A stretch of DNA of 64,000 nt from Petrosia ficiformis (GCA_947044365.1 OX345650.1:2430673-2494672); one strand, 5' to 3'. Shown: positions 42,201 through 54,500, counted from the stretch's first letter. Made by a program: numbers and translations. The notes: generated by a model from the sequence alone, not told the origin.

Positions 42201-44171
42201 AATGATAATAAAATCATTGGAATGACAGTATCTGTGGATCCAGATACCAATACTAATGATAATAAGATCATTGTCATCGGTAGACTTTAGAAATTGGTAG
42301 GGCTGGTGCAGTTAGCAAAACATCCTAATCATTAATTATTAATGAGGAGTGTGGTTACTAGTGGTTAATTAATTTGAGCTGAGCCATACCTGTATTGCAA
42401 ATAGATTGGCTTTGATGTGCCATACCTGTATTGCAAATAGATTGGCTTTGATGAGCCATACCTGTATTGCGAATAGATTGGCTTTGATGAGCCATACCTG
42501 TATTGCAAATAGATTGGCTTTGATGTGCCATACCTGTATTGCAAATAGATTGGCTTTGATGTTGTTACTTGTTTACTGCTATAAAAATTAACTGAAGAGA
42601 ACTTTTAAAATTTTGAAACTTATTTTACATTTACATGTACAAGATAGTTAAAATTAATGTTAGCCATAATTTGTAGTTGGCCCACCCTTAGATACACAAC
42701 TGATAAGAAAAAAGAATAACCTTCATGTAATTGCTTACTCCACACCCAAAAATGTTTTCAAATGTTTACATGTAGCTATAGAAGTGTGGTGTGCAAATGC
42801 TTTACTGCTAAAGTAATAGCCTGTAGATGACTCTAAGGCTATCTGTAATGTCTTTAGAGATCCTGTTTCTTAATGAGGCCCCCAAAAAGAATAAGCAATA
42901 ATACATGTACATGGAGTATAGTACAGGTAGTAGGGCCACTATACCAGATACATCTTAAATTGTTGATCTTTTTGTTAGTGGTATATTGAGTGTTATGTTG
43001 ATTCAACATTCAAAAATGCTCAACTAACTACTATGCAATTGAGTTACACCCCTCCCCCTTTCATTCACAAAAGATTGATGTTGTATACTCTTGTTATGTG
43101 GATCCTAATAAGTAACTTGCATGATTATGTCACATGTAGTGAACCATGCCTACTTATATTGTTCTATTGTATTAATTAATACTCACAAGTACCTGTATCG
43201 GGTATATTCATGAACACTAACATAGAAAAATTTTGTATCAGCATCAAATTATAGATCTGGAATGCCCAGAAAATGTGCTACAAGAAGGTGCTTTTTAAGA
43301 AGCAGTTATACTACTATGAATCAAAGTCAATGTACTGTGTAGAGTTCAGTTATGTACATGTAACAATATCCTGTTCCTTCCATTTATTTATTGTGGTACA
43401 TCTGCACTCACCAGCACTAGTAGTTCCACTACAATTACCTATTACTTATGACAGTCATTGATATTAATAATTACTAATTTTTACAGAATGTACATTTGTT
43501 GAGTATGCAACTACTGAATGTGATATCTGATGAAATGTATCAAATTGGAATAAGGTAATAATACTCTCTTTCACTTTTCATAGTAGCCAGTACTACTTGT
43601 TTTATTTTTAAACTGTACTTACACATCAAGAACTATACTTTCTCATGGGGTCTTGGTAGGAGGGATATGTCCTATACATTTACTATACTTACCCTATTCT
43701 GACCAATCAGATTGTAGGATAAGTTCCTTGCCATGAAAGGCAATAGAAGAAAACATTTATATCCTTTGATGTTGCTGTTGTTAAGCAGTACTGATGAGAG
43801 AGAGAGAGAGTGTGTGTGTCTGTGTGTGTGTATTAGAATTTAGTTACATTGTCTGATTGTGCAATTTTTTAGATTATGTTTAGTTGCTATACTTTGAGTA
43901 TAGATTAAGCCCTCATAACAGCAAAAGATACATGATCTGATTGGTCAGAATATAGTAAATATATTATTAATCTGACAGGCTATTGAACACAAATCAAGAA
44001 CAGGCTGTGTCAGTAGATCTTGACGGGTGGCTAAAAGAATGGAGAATTCGTAGTGCTAATGAAACCACACCAGACTTTGGAGTCATGCTAAAGAAGGTGT
44101 CCACTACTGAAGTGAAACTAACACCTTATAAACTTGCTTCATTTACAACATTTTTTGCTCGTGACCTTTGA
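28835..44171 (+). CDS. GH38 alpha-mannosidase, lysosomal/secreted type
   Basis: Fourteen exons: 28835-30103, 30605-30732, 31859-31904, 32961-33123, 35652-35884, 36513-36578, 36642-36724, 37430-37532, 38296-38328, 39039-39169, 40160-40242, 41889-42031, 43487-43554 and 43979-44171. They give 913 residues. A signal peptide lies at residues ~6-24. The GH38 catalytic domain follows: zinc ligands His33 and Asp35 in PHSHCDAGY, nucleophile Asp147 in WHIDPFGHS, and the distal His pair 388-389 in LTHHDAITGT. Exons 2-14 supply the middle and C-terminal beta domains, for example GNFYPLVGRVSMID and a C-terminal KLTPYKLASFTTFFARDL. Such enzymes trim alpha-mannose from N-glycans in lysosomes or outside the cell. 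WHIDPFGHS and domain length favour the MAN2B1/MAN2B2 group over Golgi MAN2A, but I cannot choose between them. The usual D-x-G-W reads D-A-G-Y. I place the start at 28835 because the open frame further upstream runs through MITE sequence; Met6 is an alternative. AATAAA follows at 44234-44239. Confidence 0.93.
30770..31543. mobile_element. hAT-type MITE (outer), mannosidase intron 2
   Basis: Arms of about 80 bp (TTTGTGTCAAAATTCGATAA with repeated AATCGATATTTAG words) are inverted at 30783-30860 and 31455-31530. An 8-bp direct repeat TAGTTTTG flanks it at 30762-30769 and 31544-31551. It contains a G-run, an inner inverted pair (TTTAGGCCCTGGGAT / ATCCCAGGGCCTAAA) and the nested element at 31047-31451. 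Confidence 0.82.
31047..31451. mobile_element. hAT-type MITE (inner, nested), 405 bp
   Basis: The left end is TAGGGCTGCAACGAATA and the inverted right end TAGGGCTGAAACGAATA, typical of hAT MITEs. A perfect 8-bp duplication ATATATAC lies at 31039-31046 and 31452-31459. The interior repeats GAACGAATATCCGGAT. Confidence 0.93.
33190..33450. repeat. (CA)n and (GACA)n microsatellite, mannosidase intron 4
   Basis: GACAGGCAGACA words, then a CA run, then GACAGAGACAGACATACA units, two of them duplicated with ACATACATGTACATATACAG. All six reading frames are opened by the repeat; none is a gene. Confidence 0.93.
34684..34813 (-). mobile_element. tRNA-derived SINE-like arm, minus orientation
   Basis: Near-perfect inverse of 35057-35188, so the two form one large inverted repeat with about 240 bp between. 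It carries the same pol III box A and box B on the minus strand. It lies in mannosidase intron 4. Confidence 0.75.
35057..35188 (+). mobile_element. tRNA-derived SINE-like arm, plus orientation
   Basis: Box A TGGCGTAGTGG (35072-35082) matches the pol III consensus TRGYNNARNGG at every position. Box B GGTTCTGCTCC (35116-35126) fits 9 of 11 positions, with a spacing of 33 bp. The ends do not form a tRNA acceptor stem, so this is tRNA-derived, not a tRNA gene. Its partner arm is at 34684-34813. Confidence 0.75.
38541..38897. mobile_element. MITE family A copy, mannosidase intron 9
   Basis: TATCCCTACGATTGCTTCGT at the left and AAAGCAATCATAGGGATGG at the right are inverted ends. The interior matches the family A copies in reverse order, with a C-run before CTCGGAATGATG. 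Confidence 0.75.
42110..42275. repeat. 54-bp tandem repeat, three copies
   Basis: The unit contains GTATCTGTGGATCCAGATAC and CAATACTAATGATAATAAAA. Three near-identical copies lie in mannosidase intron 12, and an unrelated tandem repeat follows at 42385. Confidence 0.93.
42385..42562. repeat. ~37-bp tandem repeat, five copies
   Basis: The unit is GCCATACCTGTATTGCAAAT then AGATTGGCTTTGATGT/AG. One base differs in the third copy (GCGAAT). Mannosidase intron 12. Confidence 0.93.
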
Positions 44172-44233
44172 TACATGAATTTTTTTTTAATTTTAATTTT
44201 AACATTGCATAATAATTATGTCATAATTGAGCT

Positions 44234-44239
44234 AATAAA
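44234..44239 (+). terminator. Poly(A) signal of the alpha-mannosidase gene
   Basis: AATAAA lies 63 bp after the stop codon at 44169-44171 and is the first canonical signal downstream. Confidence 0.6.
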
Positions 44240-44280
44240 GTGTATGAATCATTCTTTAACAGGTCTAAAAATCACTATTC

Positions 44281-44460
44281 ATGCATGGCTGACTTTATCA
44301 TGCCTGAATTATCTACTCTTCTTACTTAAATTCTTTGTAACTTAATGGCTCTTGTATGAATATATTTCAGATATAATTATAGAAGTAGTAAACAGCTGCT
44401 ATATGCCTCCTGTTTCTATGTAAGCTACAAGCACCTTTCCTCCTGCTGGCCATGGACAAA
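44281..44460. mobile_element. Truncated MITE family A copy
   Basis: ATGCATGGCTGACTTTATCA then TGCCTGAATT and CAAGCACCTTTCCTCCTGCT correspond, inverted, to the interior of the copy at 4707-5106. Neither terminal ATCCCTATGATTGC end is present. Confidence 0.6.
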
Positions 44461-44934
44461 CTGAATGGTGGCACAAAACAAATAAATTAAAGAATGCATG
44501 AGTATATAGACTAGTCACAAGAGATTACATATGGACTGACAAACAGTTAAATAGATAATAAAGGTGGGATTGTAAGTGTTCATGATCAGAAGTGTCAACA
44601 TTCATCAGCATTGTTAGATTGAAAACAGATTATGTACTGTCACATAATAAGTCTGTTTCTCTTATTTACTAGGCTCTTTAGACATATTATCACATATAAC
44701 CAAAATTAGCATACAGTATATATGTTGAGTAAATTGAACTACGACTTCAATGGTTAAACATAATGAGTCACTACATGACATAGTACACGAGTCAAATGAT
44801 TTACTTTGATCAAGTAGCAATTAGCATAGAATCTATTTTTTGTAACTGGTATCTACAACCCGAGAAGACATGCTTTGATCATTAGTAATTTGAATGTAGT
44901 TTATGATTGTCTTGTGATACACAATTATTTCTAA

Positions 44935-45057
44935 ATTCATTTCGGAGATTTGGGTGCTACTATACTATCATCACTTCTGGGCCTAAACCATAGAATTGAG
45001 AATGTTTACTCAAAGATTGATGACATTGTCCCTAGGATCAAGGATGTGGTCAAATAA
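44935..45057 (+). other. Possible coding remnant, 40 codons
   Basis: A frame open from just after a stop to TAA at 45055-45057 encodes LNHRIENVYSKIDDIVPRIK then DVVK. Its composition (charged, amphipathic) is unlike the surrounding DNA. It has no start codon and no clear acceptor, and I recognise no family. It may be the end of a decayed gene or chance. Confidence 0.2.
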
Positions 45058-45184
45058 CCAACCAGAGCAATTTGGCACTGGAAGCAGATCCATGAAGGTG
45101 AAACAATATACACATCCTGCCAATTAGATGCTCTGTGTGTGCACGACCCCCAACAGACCAACTATAATTATTATATTACATTAA

Positions 45185-45239
45185 AATATATATATAATTA
45201 TAATTATATATATATATATAAATTATAATAAATTATAGT

Positions 45240-45282
<43 letters not shown>
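45185..45282. repeat. AT microsatellite
   Basis: (TA)n runs broken by AATTATAA, ending with a continuous TATATA run of about 40 bp. Confidence 0.95.
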
Positions 45283-45286
<4 letters not shown>

Positions 45287-45447
45287 TATCAAATGCTCAC
45301 GGTCATTTCGCACAGGAAGCAGACTAAATTTGAGAAACAATAGTTGCTCTTCCTGGAAACAAAATCCAGTTGTATTCATTCATTTGTTCAAAATTATTAA
45401 TTGTGCATGTGAGCCATAAGGCTGGTTTTCACTTTTCCGATCCCATA

Positions 45448-45536
45448 GCCAATCATGTTATTATTATAACACAATACGGTATAAACTTTTGCCTGCGGGA
45501 ACTGCCCGCCAAAATACCAATGTGGGCACTAATTGG
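45448..45536 (+). promoter_or_regulatory. RIF1 promoter: CCAAT and E2F-type sites
   Basis: GCCAAT at 45448-45453, GCGGGAA at 45495-45501 and CCCGCCAAAA at 45505-45514 lie 50-115 bp upstream of the RIF1 start codon. The last is an exact E2F element on the minus strand (TTTTGGCGGG), and the pair is arranged as overlapping inverted sites. An inverted CCAAT (ATTGG) lies at 45532. E2F control would fit a replication-timing gene. Confidence 0.6.
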
Positions 45537-45562
45537 GGACGTGGACTGAGTCGACTGACACG

Positions 45563-48500
45563 ATGGAGCAGGAGTCCATCAAAGAAGTAGTGAAGGTTTT
45601 ATCTGATCCCACTTCGAAAGACAGAACAAATAGTTATAGTACACTTGCTTGGTAAGACAGACTAAACTTTATTCAATATATATAATATATATATATTATC
45701 ATTGTTTACAATAGCTGTCTCAAGGCTGTTAGTTCTAATGCACCAATTCCCGAAGACGTTTTCAATCACAGAAAGAAGCTAATCGAGTCAATTTTATCAG
45801 ATATTTCTAAAGATGACCCTGTGTCACCGTTTGCCATACAAGCACTTGGGTACATCTTGTTCAATGAGCTTGTAGCCAGGTAACAACTATTTACCTTATT
45901 GTAATATTATTGTATAGGCAGTGTCTACAGACCCGGCACTGGGAATCGTCTTGAATGCAATATGGAACCGGGACTGGGGATATACTTGGAAAGTTTAAGA
46001 AACCCGGCACCGTAAATTATCTTTCAAATCGGTAAAACACCAGCATACAAAATGTTGCGTTATATATAGGACTTGCATAGCTTCTCCCAAATGTTGAGTT
46101 ATAAGTCTTACATGAGCTTGCAACATATGTATATTGAACTCTGCCCACAAGTAGAAAATTATAATTATTATTTTATTATCATTAACCTGAAAAAAAGAAG
46201 AAAACAAGCAACAAAATATCAGCTAGCCAGTCACAGAACTTCAGGAGCAGTTTCTACAAAACCAATGTCTTGTTTTTGGCTGTTTTGATAATTTGACATA
46301 ATTAAAGTCATACCAGAGTAAACAACCATCACAAACAAGTGATGGTGGAGTCAAGTCATGATGACAGACGTTACAAATCCACATCAGCTTCTCATTCTTC
46401 ACTTTTATAGCTTCTTCAACCAATGACCATGCATCACTTGTGAAATATTTACGAACTAAATGCACATCTACATTTTCATCTACGATAGAATCAGGTAATT
46501 TCTCAGGAACATACTCAATAGACTCCTCATCTATTAAAGTTCCATTATTAAGTGCCTCAGTCATAACTGCTTTATCCACAAACCATGACATAATCACTAT
46601 AGTGACAATTATTATCGCAACAATTTGATTAAAAACAATCACATGTGGTACTGTACTGATATACTGTAAAAAATCTAAAATTTCGTCACTAATTTTGACA
46701 ATTTTTTTTGGTGTTGTTTGGAATACGTCATTACTTGTACAGCAGGCTGAGATGAACTTGTTAAGAACAGTCTCTGAGTTGATCTGTAATAATTGGTGGT
46801 CCATCTCTTATCACAAATGTACTGGGTCAAAAATTGGTTCATCATTCTTATGTTGAAGTGCAAATATATGGCGACATGGAAGCAACATGGACATATGAAA
46901 AATACACCCACAAGTTGTACTGGTAACCACCTTGCTTCCTTCTGATGTATCAACCATATACTGCCCATAACTCCTTGATTTCTTTTACTTTTACAGCTAC
47001 ATGTAATTTCAGCTGTTTATGAACAAACTCAGCAGCATAAGAAGTAAGCAATTTTGAATAGTCATTTTCAGGGCTATCGTCTTTAAAAGGAACAACTTTA
47101 ACCCTTGGAAACATTAATGCAGCTTTGGGGTCTACCTCTACTCTTAGCGCCGACAAATAATGAAGAATTTCTTCACAAATTCTTCCAAAGAACTGTTACA
47201 ACTGACAACCTGCTTCAGGTTTTCATTGATACATTCTAATCAGTTATTTGTGAAATTTAAGAAATTGCCACAACTAGATTTTATTCCAAGAACCCATTCT
47301 ACAACTGCTTTAGGAGCACTGGTTTGTAGTTGAGAATACTGTTCATCATATTCAGTTTCTGAATACGCATAGCAAAGTTTCTGAAGAAACTCTAACAGTG
47401 TACTTCTTTGGCCAGGTGAAATTCCCATTTTTTCACATGATACCTCTCTATGAAAGGTTTTGCTGGGTATGAAACAAACAAATGAGAACAGATGCATTTG
47501 CGATGCACTACTTCAATACCTCCCTCTCCTATATCTTTATCAGCCATAATGATACAAATCTTGTGCCAATCTTCGATGTTCTTGAAAGCATCGACCATCC
47601 ATGTAACACTGTCAGCATCCTTTTGAACCAAAAGACATACTGCGATCACCTCACTTTGACCATTTGCGTCTTCACCCAGCATTAGATGGCCTAGTTCAAG
47701 CAACTTGTATGTTGCATCCAAACACAGAAACTCTGGGTAAGCACTGAAGGTCGTTTTCATCTCTCTGTCTTGAAAAAGTAATCCCATGGGATTTTGTTTT
47801 TCATCAGTAAACACTTCAACAGATGCTTCTTATTAACGCCAAAAAAAAGGACACCGTAAAACACAATAAAGGTAGTGTACATATCAACTCACCATACTTA
47901 TCAATCAATAATTCAATAACAGCATCAACATTATTTCTAGATTGCCCATTCTTTAAAGAAAAATCACAGGAATACATATACTTGAGCTAACCCATGCTCA
48001 GTCACCAACTTGTGAAATTTTGGGATTGTGTTCAGTATTGACACTACTCACTCGAAAGCTGTCACCGTCGTAACATATCTTAAGAGTAATGTGGGCAGGA
48101 CTGCGGTGGCCCTGAAGGTCGCGATAGTCCAAAAGTTCTATGCAATAGTCCCAATGTTCTATACAAAGGTATCCAACGTTCGAGGTGACAATCCCAACGT
48201 TCGATGTGACAATCCCAACGTTCTATGCGAAGGTCTCCAACATTCATGTGACAATCCCAATGTTCTACACGAAGGTCTCTAACGTTCTATGTGACAATGT
48301 GTTAACTAGGCCAGTATTAATTAGAGCCACGCCTCAAAAATTAATTCTTGCTATAAAATTTACATGGCATCAATTGTCATTACCAGCCTACATTCTGCAT
48401 CAGGATCATTGTCACTAGCGCTAGCATCCACCACGTCAGCTGCTTCTTCAAGCACAGAAATAACACCAGCAAGTCTCCCCTTTCTTTTCCTCGAAATTCG

Positions 48501-51500
48501 ACGAAGAATATCCGCAGCTTTTGCTGATCCATGTCTGTTGAATCCACACGTGTGTGCAATCCTTTTCTGTCACACGTCCGTGGTGCGTGCAAGTCAGTAT
48601 GCATATGGGCAGAGTCTTTTATCGTTTTGTGTTATGATGCTTCATGAAATATGGGCGTGACCGGGCAATGAGTCATATCTTCTTTTCCGACAAGACGTTC
48701 AGATTGTCACATGGAATGTTAGAAACCTTCACGTAGAATGTAGGGATTGTCACGTGGAACATTAGAGACCTTCACATAGAACATTAAGACAACTGCGACC
48801 TTCAGGGCCACCGTACAGGACACTCTTGTCTAAATGTACTAAAATAAGGATCGACTATCATAATGTCGATAGATAGAATACGTACGATGTGTTTCTAGTT
48901 ACTTTGCCTTTCGACCTGAAATTCTGTCCACCGTGTATGCAACAGTATTTAAGCTCATAATACTTCAGTTCAGCTTTCAGTGGTCTATCAATGCCTCGTT
49001 TACGGGCTTCAATTGTTCTGGAGTCACGCCACCAAAACTCAACAAAACAGCTCTCTTTGTACTGTTTTAGGGCAGATTCGAATTCTTCTGAACTTCTGAA
49101 CACATCTCCAACACGAAACCCAATTGAAGAAGCTTCATCTGACTCGTGCTCAAGCACATTTTCAGCTATATCAACCTGTTAAAACCCCAGAGCCATGATT
49201 TTAAAGTAATCACATAGGGTCCCGGTGCTGGGACTCTAGACACTTCCAAGTATATTCCTAGTGCCGGTTCCATATTGCATTCAAGACAATTCCCAGTGGC
49301 GGGTGTGTAGACACTGTCTATTCTATATTATGATTATAGTGAAGTGAGCTCACCCACTTACATTGTAGTCTGGTACAGATGTGGAATTTTTTTACTGTAT
49401 CTTGCAACAACATGTGCCATTCACATTACCTTCTCTCCAGTTGTATAATGTGGTACCCTTTAGTACTTTCTTGAATGCTGAAATTCCGAAATTGGAAATA
49501 ATGGTGGCGGCAAAAATGGTATATACATGTAGTACACTAATTACCCTATCCTAGATATAGCACACTAATTACCCTATCCTAGATATAACACACTAATTAC
49601 CCTATCCTAGATATAACACACTAATTACCCTATCCTAGATATAACACACTAATTACCCTATCCTAGATATAACACACTAATTACCCTATCCTAGATATAA
49701 CACACTAATTACCCTATCCTAGATATAGCACACTAATTACCCTATCCTAGATATAACACACTAATTACCCTATCCTAGATATAACACACTAATTACCCTA
49801 TCTTAGATAATATAACACACTAATTACCCTATCCTAGATAATATAACACACTAATTACCCTATCCTAGATATAACACACTAATTACCCTATCCTAGATAT
49901 AACACACTAATTACCCTATCCTAGATATAACACACTAATTACCCTATCCTAGATATAACACACTAATTACCCTATCCTAGATATAACACACTAATTACCC
50001 TATCCTAGATATAACACACTAATTACCCTATCCTAGATATAACACACTAATTACCCTATCCTAGATAATATAACACACTAATTACCCTATCCTAGATAAT
50101 ATAACACACTAATTACCCTATCCTAGATATAACACACTAATTACCCTATCCTAGATATAACACACTAATTACCCTATCTTAGATATAACACACTAATTAC
50201 CCTATCTTAGATATAACACACTAATTACCCTATCCTAGATATAACACACTAATTACCCTATCCTAGATATAACACACTAATTACCCTATCCTAGATAATA
50301 TAACACACTAATTACCCTATCCTAGATATAACACACTAATTACCCTATCCTAGATAATATAACACACTAATTACCCTACTAGAGGATTACTGATTATTTT
50401 GTTGTATACTGTACATGTTTGGACTGGCATTCATAATTACATATATGTATATATTCTGATACAGTGAAACATCAAAGTAGACCACAGGTTTATAAATCAG
50501 ATATAGCACCATTGTTTTCTTGTAGTCTGTTTCGATGACAAGTTTTATATCTGAATATAAAACCTGTCATCGAAACAGACTACAAGAAAACAACGCTTAT
50601 CTTCTCCAAAGTACCAACAAAAAGATAGGAGAAGCAACAGACATCAACAAAGGTTTTATCTTTTGGGAATTATATTAATTATAAATTTATAACACGCCTA
50701 CTTGTGCTATATCAGATTTATAATCACCTCACCCTTGGGCCTATGGTCCTCATGATCGGTGATTATAAATGTGATATACAATGTAGCACTCCTAGGCATG
50801 TTATAATGTATACTTACATAACTTTACTAATCCTTGTGTCTCTTTTTAGATGTTTGGATGGAGATGTAGCTACAAGTATTTTAGAGGGTTAGTGGTGTGC
50901 TGTTGGATTTGTGCTTTAACCTACTACATGTACACACATGTACATAATTTATAATGTTTTAGGAGAGGTGGGAGGGTTTGTCCTCTTCCTTTTGCTAGAA
51001 TCTTTGCCCACATTGGAACTTAGTATAGAAGTACTAACCAAGTTGAATCTAGTAGTACATTTTCAGTATCATGCAGTCCATTCTTGATAATTTATCAGAA
51101 GTGAATTGAGTGTTAAAGCTGTGGTGCTTTTCCCAGATACTTTGCATTGGATGTGTAATTGTACATTCCCCAAAGTAATTAGCATTCCAATGTTCTCTGA
51201 CTATATTTTTTAATGGACCCCTGCTGTATTTGACAAGAAGTACCTTCACAGAGAGCTACACTGCAGTACATGTCACTTTGTGTACTTGTTAGTAATTGTA
51301 ATTAGAAATATTTCATAAGTTTTCTTATATATAGCACTCTTGAAAGTGATTAATTCTGGGAAGTCGACCAAAACCATGTGTACTCGAGCTTTGTGGTGTT
51401 TAGCTAATCAAAACATGGACAGTTCAGTTATTCTTCCACATGTGAGAAATGATTATAATATAATGCATATATAAACCATTATTATTATATGTATTATACA

Positions 51501-54500
51501 GTATAGTTGATCAATTTTCACCAGAAGAAAAATCAGCAGTTTGGTGAATCTGGCAAAAATTGAAGCTGTTAAATTTTGCCCATAGCATGCCAGTTGTTAA
51601 GCTCCCATGTACAGTCTAGTTCCTCAACTGCTGCTTCCTATATACTTCAATAAACATGGTAGCCATGAAAGCAACAGTATGGCGGCACTGCTCCTTCGCT
51701 TGAAGGAGGTAGGGTTTGGAGATAAGCACATATTCTACTTGTAAAAGCTGTGGAAATATTGCATCTGAACTGCACTCTTACAAGCCCCAGTTCATGCGTA
51801 ACAAATGCAGTGTTTGTGTCCAGAAAAGGAATAATACGCTATTATAGATGTAACAATAACATGTACATGTAGTACATACTTAAGCACTGAACTTATATTT
51901 ATTTAAATTTAGATACCACAAATTGGAGCTACATTGAAGAACATAACATCAAGCCCTTATCTGCAGAATTCTAGTGTTACATGTGAAGCTCTTAATGTTC
52001 TTCAGAAGTAAGAATAATTCCAATACTTGATGTAGTGCATTCTGAAGCTATCCAGTAAAGACTATTGAGTATACATTTAGTGGTAGTTGTCTGTATGAAG
52101 AATTAAAGTATTTCCAAAACCGCTAATACACATGTACAAAACATTTTAGGCTACAGTCAGTGATGTGGAAACAGCTAGTATTTCAGGACATTAACTGATA
52201 AATCTAGTAAATTATAGTAAATTGTAAACAAAGTACATGTATATGGGGAGCAGGACAAGAGTGATGAAAATAGGTTAATATGTCCAGTAGTCGCCTCAAT
52301 GTTTCCATACCACTGTCTCTTTTTTTTGCTTGTAAAGAACAGCTTAGCACTATTACTCTTTGATGTGTTCTAATTTGTTTAAAATATTTTTGTTAGTGTT
52401 TGAAATACATCACTATCACAAGTACATGTACATGTGTATTTGATATTAGTGATGTATTTGTATTTCATATGGTACATTAAGTACATGTATTTAATCCCAG
52501 CACAATAGTCGACTATACATGTACTTATCTTTTATGTGACAAGTGCATTGTAAATTCTATTGTGCACATTTCGTGATTCTTACATGAAGAAATAACCAAT
52601 TATCTGCATTATTTGTTCTTTGTGTCTTTTGGTAGACTCCTTTCCCAGTGTAAATCTGAGGTAATGAAGATCAGTGTTGTATGGTATAGTTTACTGGTAT
52701 ATACCTTTCTCTCAAAACATGCAAAGGTATGATGTACAAGGAAATACATAAAATTATATACACACACATATATACAGACTGTATATATGTATATGCATGT
52801 ATGTGTATACTATGCTGCTCTTGTAAGCATTTACAGTTAATTATAAACAGTCTAATTTGTTTCTTGTTTATCATCCAATGTTATATTCAATGGATTTATA
52901 TACAATGGACATGTACATGTAGCTGTAGATAATTTGTTTTTATGGCACATAGGGCCATCGTTATGATTGCTTTATAATTGCTTTATGTGTAGTGTTGTTT
53001 CATATACAATTATTACACATTGCTTACGTAGTTAATAAAGTTACATCATACTGGGGTAGGGGGCTCAGTTAAATAATGTATGTGGTCACTGTGGTGCATA
53101 ACAAATGTACATTCTTCAGCTACTGTGCTAGCAGGAAGAAACTAGAAAGCAGCTTGTGCAACTAATTGCTGTTCTAGTTGGAAAACATCACAAAAGTTGT
53201 ACAATAACAGTTAAAACTAAGAAATTTGAAAAAAAAAAACACAAATACCTATAACTATAATATGCTATTGGGTTTCAGAGACATTGATTTCTGCCATAAG
53301 AAAACCAGCAAAGATTAGTAATCATAACAAAGCAATCATAGGGATAATGTTAAAATTTATATACTGTAATGGTATTTTTACCTACACGTACATGTACATA
53401 TAGGTAATGCCAGTTCTTTGGCTATTTTGTTATAGAATAATAAAAGTGAACAAATTTGTTCTATTTTGCTCATTAATATATATATTTTTGTATATAACAT
53501 GTACATGTGGTGCTTAAAAATCTTATTTTACACTCATCAAAGGTACAGCAAAAGGCACTACAACTTGCTGATGATGTTGAGAATTCACTAGAGTCAAATT
53601 CCGAATTGTCTAATTGGCTATACAAGGAGTTGAAAACAGTTAGTATACTGTGTCTAGTCACTGCAGTGTATTGTGTAGACTGATGTTTACGTTTGATTAG
53701 TTTACAATACATATAGAGGAAGGAAAATGGTTAAGAGTATGGGTGGGGCACTGAATGTGGAGTAGATGTAGTTGTGGTACTGTTATACTAATACTTAGGT
53801 GCCCCAGTGCCTCCATGCTTCCTTCGCCTAATCATACTCTATGATTATGCACTGATAATTATATTTGATGTTTTGTTTTGTTTCTACCCTTAGAATCTAC
53901 TACCTTATATCAACTCATTATTATCTTCAAAAGGAATAGACCAAGCCAGTCTAATGAGAGTATGGATGCATTTTATTGTAATCTTAGGCAAGGTAAAAAT
54001 ATTCTTGAAAGGATATTGTAATCATCATGAGTGGTTTACCCACAAAATGTAATATTCCTAATGATATAGTAATCATGCAAGCACATTTTAATATAAACGT
54101 ATATGATATATCTGATGACTAATGATTAGGCCAATGTTATATCACATTTTCATTTTCGGAATCAGAATACTTTATCTATTCACACTTGACATGCTTTTTG
54201 GGAAAACACCAACCTATTGCACAATGTGCAATACTGTATGCTATAATCATATCGTGAAGTTTTTGTTTTCAAATGTAGACACTTCACAAGTCTGGATCTT
54301 TTCTTAATGAATTATTGAAAGTTGTTGAAGCTGTAAGTGAGTACATAATATACACACTAGGAATTAATGTCATTGTCTTGCAGTGATAATAATAGTGTTA
54401 TTTTAATATACATGTACATATTTCATATCTCAAGCACTATGTTATTGTGGCCATTATTAATGAATTGATAATGGTACATGTTGTTGACTAGATATGTAGA

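Larger units (their letters stand above)
44172..45562. other. Intergenic DNA between mannosidase and RIF1
   Basis: Contains the mannosidase poly(A) signal AATAAA at 44234-44239, a truncated family A MITE (44281-44460), a possible coding remnant (44935-45057), an AT microsatellite (45185-45282), and the RIF1 promoter with CCAAT and E2F-type sites (45448-45536). Confidence 0.6.
45917..49318 (-). mobile_element. MULE-type DNA transposon (3.4 kb) in RIF1 intron 2
   Basis: The left end begins GGCAGTGTCTACAGACCCGG and the inverted right end GACAGTGTCTACACACCCGC; similarity runs about 80 bp (TGTCTTGAATGCAATATGGA in both). The flanking 9-bp duplication is TATTGTATA (45908-45916) and TATTCTATA (49319-49327), one mismatch. 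The interior encodes a broken transposase on the minus strand and is itself interrupted by the element at 48091-48823. Confidence 0.88.

Noticed and set aside
49545..50382. CCCTA-containing array next to a telomere-associated gene; also partial similarity to a homing-endonuclease site
   Set aside because: The unit is a 28-bp minisatellite, not a 5-7-bp telomere repeat. The ATTACCCT resemblance to the I-SceI site covers only about eight bases and has no nuclease gene nearby.
49545..50382. CRISPR-like array of short direct repeats
   Set aside because: There are no unique spacers; units are contiguous and nearly identical, in a eukaryotic intron.
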